Positions 7,204 through 12,941 of a stretch of 12,941 nucleotides of DNA are shown piece after piece; within the stretch, counting starts at the first letter, position 1; each line of letters starts with the position of its first letter. Where the stretch lies: assembly GCA_016839385.1 (NCBI GenBank), contig JAEOUK010000173.1, positions 1-12,941 of the forward strand, given 5' to 3'. The notes below the pieces were generated by a model. The model made no database searches, was not told the origin of the DNA, and saw only the letters and a program-made list of their open reading frames with translations. The translations under genes were made by a program, and so were the position numbers. Origin of the DNA: Promethearchaeota archaeon. GTDB taxonomy: Archaea; Asgardarchaeota; Lokiarchaeia; Sigynarchaeales; MK-D1.

Positions 7204-10170
7204 TTAGTGTTTTATTACATTCAAATGGAAATCGATGCCCATCTGTTTTCGATAATAGATCTTTAACAGTTCTACAGTAAAGAAAACCGGTGTTGCGAAC
7301 AATACTGATAATAGCCACTGATCCCAGCTCAAAGGAATTAACCGGAATATGTTAGATGCAAATGGTACGTAAAATATGAATACGGTTAGGGCAATAGAAA
7401 TTATTACTGACCAGAATAGTGCCATATTCGAGAATATTCCTATTTTAAACAATGAACCATATTCACTTCTGGAGTTGTATGCATTAATAAGTTCTCCTAT
7501 TACTAAGCAATTAAATAGAACTCCACGGGCTCTCCATACATTATACCAATCCAACTTTAATACTGATGTTGCTAAGTCAGGAGTTTCAACTATAGCTTGG
7601 TTATACCACTCTGTATACCAAGCATCAAACCATTCTGGATGATTATAGGAATCATAAGGCAATGTTTTTGCTGTTAACCAGCCTGGATATTTATCTAACC
7701 ATCCTTGTATTGCTCCTCCATACATCCAAAAGAGGAACAGTATAAATACGGTAATCACAATACCTCGAATGACCATCGTAGATGCAAATCGTTTTGTTAT
7801 TATGGATTCCTTTGGATCTCTCGGAGGACGTGCCATCAAACTTGGATCATAAGGATCGACACTAAGTGCGACTCCTGGTAACCCATCTGTTACTAGATTA
7901 ATCCATAATATTTGCACAGCAATCATTGGTACTTCCATATTTATAATAATCGCAAAGAATATGATAAGAACTTCATCAATATTTGAAGAGAGTAAGTACA
8001 TGATGAATTTAATGATGTGGTCATAGATACCTCGTCCTTCTTCTACAGCAGTTACTATTGTGTTGAATTTATCATCTGCAAGTACCATATCCGAAGCTTC
8101 TTTAGAGACATCTGTCCCCGTAATTCCCATAGCTACACCGACATCTGCCATCTTCAATGCAGGAGCATCATTAACCCCATCTCCGGTCATTGCAACAATA
8201 TGTCCTTTTCCTTGCAATCTTTCAACTATGACTTGTTTATGTTCTGGTGAGACTCTTGCAAATACGTTGCACGCTTCTATTTCGTCATAACTCAAATCAC
8301 CTATCATTTTTCCCTCGTAGGCAGCTCCATCAGCAGTTGTGATTCCTAAATCAGATGCAATTGCTTTAGCAGTTATAAGATTGTCACCTGTAATCATTTT
8401 TACTGTAATTCCAGATTGTCTACAAAGCTCAATGGACGGTTTAGTCTCATCCCGTGGAGGATCTATCATGGTTTGTAACCCTACAAATACTACATCCATT
8501 TCTAAATCGTTAACTGTGTATTCTCGATTCTTATCAAAGCCATCTAATTTTTTATATGCAAAACCTAAACCTCGTAAAGCATCTGAAGCCATAGAATTGT
8601 ACGAACTCATGATTTTATCTTTATCTTCTTGGGTTATTTCCCGTTCGTTTCCATCAATTACAATTTTACTGGTGTCTTCCAAAATGATTTCAGCGGCTCC
8701 TTTTATATAGGAATAATATTCTCCATTCACATGACAGATCACAGCCATTTTCTTCCGAGAGGAATCAAAAGGTAATTCATATACTCGAGGAAACTCTGAA
8801 TTTGTTTTCTTTGCTTTTAACCCAGCTTTTTCTGCAGCTACAACAAGACATCCTTCAGTGGGGTCTCCGAAAATTATCCATCCCTTTTTATCATCTGTGG
8901 CTAAACGAGAGTTATTGCACAATAATCCAATTTTCAAAATCAGATCTAAATCGGAGATTGATTGTGGTTGAACTTGATTACCTTGATGATTTGTAAATTC
9001 TCCCTCAGGAATATACCCTGTTCCGCTAACTTCATACAAATTATGATCGACATAGATTTTTTTAACAGTCATCTCATTTTTTGTTAACGTCCCGGTTTTA
9101 TCAGAACAAATTATATCAGTACAACCTAACGTTTCGACAGAGGGTAACTTTTTGATAATAGCATTTTTCTTGGTCATTCTAGTGACTCCAATAGCTAAGC
9201 AAGTAGTCACTACAGCAGGTAATCCTTCTGGTATTGCTGCAATCGCTAATGACACAGCCACAATTAACTGTTCTGCCCATGCATCAAAATCAGCCCATGC
9301 ATTTAATCTCCAAATTTCAGTTACCATCACAATAGCACAAATACCTAAGATTAAATATCCAAGCCATTTTCCAAATTCTTCTAATTTATCTTGGAGAGGA
9401 GTTTGTTTTTCTTCAACATCTTGGATCAATTGTGCGATTTTACCAAATTCTGTATTCATACCTGTTCTGGTCACTATAGCTTTTCCACGTCCATAAGTCG
9501 CAATAGTGCCTAGATACATCATATTTTTACGTTCGGCTAATGGAGTATCAACATCATCCAAGGCTCCATCTTTTTTATTAACGGGAACAGATTCTCCAGT
9601 TAAAGAAGCTTCATCTATTTTGAGATTTACAGCTTCAAACAACCTTCCATCAGCTGGAACTTGGGTTCCCTCATGAATTATAATAATGTCACCAGGTACT
9701 AGTTCACGTGCGAATACTTGCTTTTCCTCACCATCCCGAATTACTTGTGCCTGTGGCGCTGCAGCTGCTCTCAAGGCTTCTATTGCTTTATCTGCTTTTC
9801 CCTCTTGAATGAAACCAATGATTGCATTTGCAATAATAATTGCAAATATAACAATGGCATCTGTCGGATCCACTCTTTCTTTTACACCTCGAACTACATC
9901 TAATATTTCTAATACAATACTGATAACTGAGCCTGCAATTAGGATGTAAATGAGGAAATCATTGAATTGAAGCAGAAATCTTTTCCAAGCAGGTGTTTTT
10001 TTACCAGCCGCAAGTTCATTCGGACCATATTTCTCCAATCGTTTTTGGGCTTCTACAGCGCTTAATCCATTCTCCCAATCGGATTCAATTTTAGAGATAA
10101 CATCAGCTCCGGAATCAAGGAAGTAGGGTTCGTCTGGTTGAGCTTCAAAAACTTGAGTTTTTTTTGCCAT
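7204..10170 (-). CDS. P-type Ca2+-ATPase, P2A (SERCA-like) subfamily
   Basis: This 988-residue pump hydrolyses ATP to move Ca2+ across the membrane. Landmarks in order: cation-ATPase N-terminal domain (residues 16-80), actuator-domain TGES (191-194), M4 IPEGLP (313-318), the phosphorylated Asp in DKTGTLT (D357), nucleotide-domain KGAAE (490-494), MIDPPR (568-573), TGDN (594-597) and TGDGVNDAP (662-670), then M5-M10. The Ca2+-site side-chain residues of SERCA are present at both sites: E315 (M4), N730 and E733 (M5), N758, T761 and D762 (M6), and E893 (M8, in VIGELINAYNS). The loop between M7 and M8 (about 816-880) is unusually rich in Trp and Tyr. The start is secure: AAGGAG lies ten bases before the ATG. 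Likely role is Ca2+ export at the cytoplasmic membrane. It stands on its own transcript, divergent from the zinc-ribbon gene and 106 bp before the acyl-CoA synthetase gene. Transport of another divalent cation is possible but less likely. Confidence 0.96.
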   Translation of the reverse strand: MAKKTQVFEAQPDEPYFLDSGADVISKIESDWENGLSAVEAQKRLEKYGPNELAAGKKTPAWKRFLLQFNDFLIYILIAGSVISIVLEILDVVRGVKERVDPTDAIVIFAIIIANAIIGFIQEGKADKAIEALRAAAAPQAQVIRDGEEKQVFARELVPGDIIIIHEGTQVPADGRLFEAVNLKIDEASLTGESVPVNKKDGALDDVDTPLAERKNMMYLGTIATYGRGKAIVTRTGMNTEFGKIAQLIQDVEEKQTPLQDKLEEFGKWLGYLILGICAIVMVTEIWRLNAWADFDAWAEQLIVAVSLAIAAIPEGLPAVVTTCLAIGVTRMTKKNAIIKKLPSVETLGCTDIICSDKTGTLTKNEMTVKKIYVDHNLYEVSGTGYIPEGEFTNHQGNQVQPQSISDLDLILKIGLLCNNSRLATDDKKGWIIFGDPTEGCLVVAAEKAGLKAKKTNSEFPRVYELPFDSSRKKMAVICHVNGEYYSYIKGAAEIILEDTSKIVIDGNEREITQEDKDKIMSSYNSMASDALRGLGFAYKKLDGFDKNREYTVNDLEMDVVFVGLQTMIDPPRDETKPSIELCRQSGITVKMITGDNLITAKAIASDLGITTADGAAYEGKMIGDLSYDEIEACNVFARVSPEHKQVIVERLQGKGHIVAMTGDGVNDAPALKMADVGVAMGITGTDVSKEASDMVLADDKFNTIVTAVEEGRGIYDHIIKFIMYLLSSNIDEVLIIFFAIIINMEVPMIAVQILWINLVTDGLPGVALSVDPYDPSLMARPPRDPKESIITKRFASTMVIRGIVITVFILFLFWMYGGAIQGWLDKYPGWLTAKTLPYDSYNHPEWFDAWYTEWYNQAIVETPDLATSVLKLDWYNVWRARGVLFNCLVIGELINAYNSRSEYGSLFKIGIFSNMALFWSVIISIALTVFIFYVPFASNIFRLIPLSWDQWLLSVLFATPVFFTVELLKIYYRKQMGIDFHLNVIKH

Positions 10171-10180
10171 GTGTGTAAAA

Positions 10181-10186
10181 CTCCTT
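10181..10186 (-). promoter_or_regulatory. Shine-Dalgarno of the calcium pump gene
   Basis: The minus strand reads AAGGAG ten bases before the ATG at 10170. It is the clearest ribosome binding site in the window and shows that this organism uses leadered as well as apparently leaderless genes. Confidence 0.75.
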
Positions 10187-10394
10187 ATTCTAATTTCCCT
10201 TCTACATAGTTAAGAAATTAAGTTACTAACAGAATTATTGATAAAAAAGTTGTTGATTGGAATAAAAGAGTGAAATAGCCATCAAATTCTTATAATTACT
10301 GGCACTCGATCAATTGCGAAAAATTGGTCTTCGAATTTATATTATATCATCAAAGACATTTCAAATCATCAAAAAAATAAGTGAAAAATTAATC
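10187..10394. promoter_or_regulatory. Divergent promoter region between the calcium pump and the zinc-ribbon gene
   Basis: The 224 bp between the two start codons hold a TATA-like box for each direction. On the minus strand TTTTTTATC at 10241-10249 would start the pump message about 45-50 bases before its ATG. On the plus strand TTTATATTATAT at 10336-10347 would start the zinc-ribbon message about 27 bases before the ATG at 10395. I see no other gene and no convincing operator palindrome here. Confidence 0.45.
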
Positions 10395-11711
10395 ATGTTT
10401 TGTCCAGTATGTGGAAAGGAATTGGATCGAAATGAACAATATTGCTCGCAATGTGGTTCACATATCGTTGGAAGTGCACCAATTCCTTATGAAAAACCTA
10501 AAATAACCAAAAAAACTCCTTCTGTGACTACTCATAGAACTTATACCACACAACCATCACGTCCATACCACTCAAGTCGTAGAAGACGTGGACTAACTGT
10601 GGGATTGTTTATTGGGATCTTGTTGTTGGCAGGTGGGGGGATTTTTGGCATTATTATGGCAGTAAATTGGGGTTCACTTGAAGGATACAATTACTATTAT
10701 TATGATAATTCAACTCCTGCAAGTGTGGAATCAATTAATTTCGAAATTGAAGTTTCTGACGTATTATTACAATATAATGAGACTGAAACTGACCATTTAA
10801 TTGAAATTGACTATCATTATTTAGTCTCGGGTGCATTTTTAGATGAAAAAACATTTGATGATGTATTCAAAGTTACATGGGATAACGAATCCGCAGTCGC
10901 CACCTTTATCTCTGATTTCCAATGGCTTACTAATTGGGTGTTCAATGATCGTTCCTTGGTTACCATCACTCTACGATCTGATATAGTTTGGGCAATTGAT
11001 GGTGCGGTTACCACTGGTTCCCTTGATTTTGTCATACCAGAAGATACACAGTTTGATAATTTTACACTGAGTGCAACTACTGGAGATATAGACTTAACAC
11101 TCCTCAATGGAACAGTGTTTCAGAAGGATTTTGATTTAGATATTACCACTGGGTCTGTAAGCATCAGCGGAAACGAGGTTGAATTCTATCAAGATTTTAA
11201 CATAATTGCCACTACAGGAGATATCGATATATATGGTGGAGCTTTTGAATTTAAAGGAGACTTCTATGCACAGATATCTACAGGAAGTATGGAAATTGTT
11301 CTAGACAATCCCGAAATTGGGGAGTATGTAGGATTATTCTCTACAACTGGAGATATCAATTTACAATTAATAGATCCGAGATATAATTCAAATGTGTCCA
11401 CTTGGATTGCTGATGCTTCTACTGGATCAATTGATTTGATCTTAACACAAAGTAATTCAATGACAACAAATATCACTGCGAATTTCCATGCAACTACTGG
11501 GGATATAGATGTCGATCTAACAATTCCGTCCAGTTTTGGTGCACATTTTGCATCTTCAGTGGTAACTGGTGATATTGATTACTATAATAATGGTGGTTTT
11601 GTAGAAGATGGAAATGATTTTCAGACTTCGATTTATCCTCGATCAAGTAATTATGATTTCACTCTTGGAGTTTCAACCGGTAGTATCGATGTATGGGGAT
11701 TGAGTACGTAG
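10395..11711 (+). CDS. Membrane protein with N-terminal zinc ribbon and external beta-solenoid (DUF4097-like)
   Basis: The 438-residue product begins with a zinc ribbon (C3-x2-C6, C17-x2-C20; MFCPVCGKEL then YCSQCGSH), a Pro/Thr/Arg-rich linker, an arginine cluster (about 62-65) and one membrane helix (about 66-90), so the ribbon is cytoplasmic and the rest external. After a Tyr-rich stretch (GYNYYYYDN) comes a beta-rich region with sequons, then ten TG-containing repeats from residue 207 to the C-terminus, spaced mostly 22-25 residues, as in DUF4097/adhesin-like beta-solenoids. An in-frame extension back to a TTG at 10314 exists, but I reject it: the TATA-like box at 10336-10347 lies inside it and the zinc ribbon normally begins the protein. 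A weak GTGA sits upstream of the ATG. Zinc-ribbon/TM/DUF4097 proteins are common in archaea, but their role is unknown to me. It is divergent from the calcium pump and convergent with the CinA-like gene. Confidence 0.88.
   Translation: MFCPVCGKELDRNEQYCSQCGSHIVGSAPIPYEKPKITKKTPSVTTHRTYTTQPSRPYHSSRRRRGLTVGLFIGILLLAGGGIFGIIMAVNWGSLEGYNYYYYDNSTPASVESINFEIEVSDVLLQYNETETDHLIEIDYHYLVSGAFLDEKTFDDVFKVTWDNESAVATFISDFQWLTNWVFNDRSLVTITLRSDIVWAIDGAVTTGSLDFVIPEDTQFDNFTLSATTGDIDLTLLNGTVFQKDFDLDITTGSVSISGNEVEFYQDFNIIATTGDIDIYGGAFEFKGDFYAQISTGSMEIVLDNPEIGEYVGLFSTTGDINLQLIDPRYNSNVSTWIADASTGSIDLILTQSNSMTTNITANFHATTGDIDVDLTIPSSFGAHFASSVVTGDIDYYNNGGFVEDGNDFQTSIYPRSSNYDFTLGVSTGSIDVWGLST
11010..11708 (+). repeat. 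Ten TGS/TGD solenoid repeats in the zinc-ribbon protein
   Basis: The TG dipeptides fall at residues 207, 229, 252, 274, 296, 318, 343, 368, 391 and 428, so most steps are 22-25 residues, about one turn of a beta-solenoid. Each is followed by S or D, a hydrophobic residue, usually an acidic/polar one and another hydrophobic (TGDIDL, TGSVSI, TGDIDI and so on). The underlying DNA is diverged, so this is an old protein repeat and not a recent tandem duplication. Confidence 0.85.
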
Positions 11712-11717
11712 TCGAGT

Positions 11718-12554
11718 TTAGTCATATTCGTTACGCACTAACCCACCATTATTTTCAACAATTTTTTTTATTTTTTCTCGAATTTCTAATATTACTCTGT
11801 TTCTATTCTGAATTTCTTCTTCACTCGGTGAATTGATGAAAGAGGTCAAGTGGAGTTCAACACATACTGGTACTCCTGTGACAATCCGCGGATGAGTTTT
11901 TATCCATATTTCTGGGTATTTTTCTTGAATTTCATCAATTTCCGATGCAACTTGAGATTCCCCGACTTTTTCGAAAATAAAACCAGCTTGAAGGTAATGA
12001 CTATCGGAATTCTGTAATAAGGGAACAACATAATGATTGAATGCTGATTGCAATTCACTAGGCACTCCAGGCATAGCAAAAATTTTTGTTTTATTTTTAT
12101 TTAGTGTTTTTGTCTCTATCAGAACGCTTGGGGCAGTTCCATTTAAATTCTTCAATGGTTTTCCATTTTCAGGAATATATGCCATTTTTTTACGCGATTC
12201 ATACATTTCAGTTGATGTAATTCCCACTCTTCCTAACTTTGAGTATCGCTCTTTAATATATTCTAAGGCTTCCTCATTTAAAACAAGTGGAATCGCCATA
12301 GCTCGAGCTATACCCTCAAGGGTGACGTCATCATGTGTGGGACCTAATCCACCAGAAATAAAAATGAACATCGGTTCTCTTGAGAGGGATTCTAATATTG
12401 TTTTAGCTATAACCGTAATATCATCTGGTATAATAACTAATTTCTGTACCTCATGTCCATATTCCAATAAACGGTTAATCATCCAAAAACCATTGATATC
12501 CCGTTGTTTACCAATAAGGAGTTCGTTACCAACTAAAATTATTTCAGAAGTCAT
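11718..12554 (-). CDS. CinA N-terminal-type (COG1058, MoCF-binding fold) protein without the PncC domain
   Basis: The 278-residue product carries the marks of the COG1058 domain: GNELLIGKQRDINGFW (9-24), IIPDD (41-45), FISGGLGPTHDDVT (65-78), NLNGTAP (136-142) and MPGVPSE (161-167), followed by the archaeal-type C-terminal part with KTHP and VELHLT (219-237). In bacterial CinA this domain is reported to have ADP-ribose pyrophosphatase activity and is often fused to a nicotinamide-nucleotide amidase (PncC) domain, which is absent here. The older label molybdopterin-binding reflects the fold only. The ATG lies about 26 bases downstream of a TTTAAA element with no clear Shine-Dalgarno, so the message is probably leaderless. 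It converges on the zinc-ribbon gene and is divergent from the PIG-L gene. A housekeeping role in nucleotide or NAD repair is likely, though the activity is not certain. Confidence 0.92.
   Translation of the reverse strand: MTSEIILVGNELLIGKQRDINGFWMINRLLEYGHEVQKLVIIPDDITVIAKTILESLSREPMFIFISGGLGPTHDDVTLEGIARAMAIPLVLNEEALEYIKERYSKLGRVGITSTEMYESRKKMAYIPENGKPLKNLNGTAPSVLIETKTLNKNKTKIFAMPGVPSELQSAFNHYVVPLLQNSDSHYLQAGFIFEKVGESQVASEIDEIQEKYPEIWIKTHPRIVTGVPVCVELHLTSFINSPSEEEIQNRNRVILEIREKIKKIVENNGGLVRNEYD
11764..11790 (+). terminator. T-rich tract, probable 3' end of the zinc-ribbon gene inside the convergent gene
   Basis: About 50 bases past the TAG the plus strand reads ATTTTTTTTATTTTTTCTCG and then AATTTCTAAT. 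It lies within the last codons of the CinA-like gene, where it encodes a Lys/Ile-rich helix. With only 6 bp between stop codons, plus-strand transcripts would have to end here, giving overlapping 3' ends. Confidence 0.45.
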
Positions 12555-12576
12555 GTAATCACTGTTTACTTATTGT

Positions 12577-12584
12577 GTTTAAAT
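12577..12584 (-). promoter_or_regulatory. TATA-like box of the CinA-like gene
   Basis: On the minus strand TTTAAA (12578-12583) is centred about 26 bases before the ATG at 12554, which would place the transcription start on the start codon itself. The rest of the 119-bp divergent gap is AT-rich and shows no further gene. Confidence 0.45.
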
Positions 12585-12673
12585 CATCTCCAATATTGAT
12601 AAAATTTTCACTACAGAACGATAGAAGAAACATATTTCAATAATTAGTTCTGAATAGATAATTGAGAGATCAT

Positions 12674-12941
12674 ATGAAAAAACCTACAGTTCTTTTAATT
12701 TGTCCACATCCCGATGATGGAGATATAATGGCGGGAGAATTTACCGCTCAAGCGGTGAAAGCAGGCTGGAACGTTCACGAATTGTTAATGACAACTGATG
12801 AATATGGAACCACTCGTAGTGATTTCAAAGGAATAAGAATAAAAACAATTCGTAAAGGAGAGATGATTCGTGCTTCGAGGGTTTATGGCATAGATAATAA
12901 AGGAAATTCATTAATGAAATTACATTGGGCTCAATACATTG
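12674..12941 (+). CDS. PIG-L/LmbE-family deacetylase, N-terminal part (runs off right edge)
   Basis: Eighty-nine codons are visible from the ATG. The product begins KKPTVLLICPHPDDGDIMAG, the signature of the LmbE/PIG-L family of zinc-dependent N-acetylglucosamine deacetylases: H12 and D15 would bind zinc and D14 act as base. The usual HPDD-x-E is HPDD-x-D here, and GG five residues later is GE. A following beta strand (VHELLMTTDEYGT) and an IRKGEMIRASRVYGI helix match the family's next elements (normally R-x-x-E). Members act on GlcNAc-inositol lipids, mycothiol precursors, bacillithiol precursors or chito-oligosaccharides; the substrate cannot be told from this part. A purine-rich GAGAGAT just before the ATG may serve as ribosome binding site, and an ATATTT element at about 12632-12637 as TATA box. 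It points away from the CinA-like gene. Confidence 0.9.
   Translation, partial: MKKPTVLLICPHPDDGDIMAGEFTAQAVKAGWNVHELLMTTDEYGTTRSDFKGIRIKTIRKGEMIRASRVYGIDNKGNSLMKLHWAQYI

Noticed and set aside
8339..8710. Plus-strand open frame of 123 codons within the calcium pump region
   Set aside because: Antisense to the nucleotide-binding domain of an intact P-type ATPase; composition is typical of a shadow frame. The other plus-strand frames between 7376 and 9903 fail for the same reason.
10314..10394. TTG-initiated 27-residue extension of the zinc-ribbon protein
   Set aside because: The likely TATA box (10336-10347) lies inside the extension, the codon is weak, and the zinc ribbon starts naturally at the ATG at 10395.
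10817..11107. Minus-strand frame of 96 codons, and another at 11264-11476, inside the zinc-ribbon gene
   Set aside because: Shadows of a repeat-bearing gene; the repeated TGD/TGS codons keep the opposite strand open.
11010..11708. CRISPR-like or recent DNA tandem repeat in the solenoid region
   Set aside because: The repeat is visible at protein level only; the DNA units differ in sequence and length and lie in frame in a coding region.
12037..12558. Plus-strand open frame of 173 codons opposite the CinA-like gene
   Set aside because: It is the antisense shadow of a gene with clear family motifs; its translation has no recognisable domain and no upstream signals.

Overview
The window looks archaeal, most likely from an Asgard-type archaeon. 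It is AT-rich. Five lines of evidence support this: (i) a stand-alone beta subunit of ADP-forming acyl-CoA synthetase, the archaeal split arrangement; (ii) a single-domain COG1058 (CinA N-terminal) protein; (iii) TATA-like boxes about 26-30 bases upstream of several start codons, suggesting leaderless or nearly leaderless transcripts, together with T-rich 3' ends without hairpins; (iv) a SERCA-like P2A calcium pump with all the Ca2+-site side-chain residues; (v) a giant surface protein whose cytoplasmic side carries what I read as a longin-type fold plus TPR-like repeats. The lineage is an inference; no rRNA or other marker gene is present.

Layout. Bases 1-6231 (minus strand) hold two tandem genes for secreted or membrane-anchored surface proteins that share a homologous N-terminal domain. 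The first transcribed (943-6231) is complete at 1762 residues. The second (1-865) runs off the left edge. Bases 6384-7097 (minus) encode an ADP-forming acetyl/acyl-CoA synthetase beta subunit without its alpha partner. Bases 7204-10170 (minus) encode a 988-residue P2A Ca2+-ATPase. Divergent from it, 10395-11711 (plus) encodes a zinc-ribbon protein with one membrane segment and an external beta-solenoid of ten TG-D/S repeats. It converges, with only 6 bp between stop codons, on a COG1058 / CinA-like gene (11718-12554, minus). From the right end of the window, 12674-12941 (plus) starts a PIG-L/LmbE-type deacetylase that runs off the edge. No intergenic gap exceeds about 230 bp, and no tRNA, rRNA, CRISPR array, insertion sequence or integrase is visible.

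How the parts may fit. Four or five of the seven genes act at or through the cell surface: two Ig-like surface proteins, the calcium pump, the zinc-ribbon/solenoid protein, and possibly PIG-L in glycolipid or glycan chemistry. The strongest candidate for something undescribed is the 1762-residue protein: a sequon-rich Ig-like ectodomain, one transmembrane helix, then a longin-like domain, a helical/winged-helix-like region and TPR-like repeats. This is a receptor-like design joining the outside to a trafficking-type scaffold. A second is the solenoid of the zinc-ribbon protein, whose repeats alternate strictly between TGS and TGD for the first eight copies. A functional link between the genes is inference only.
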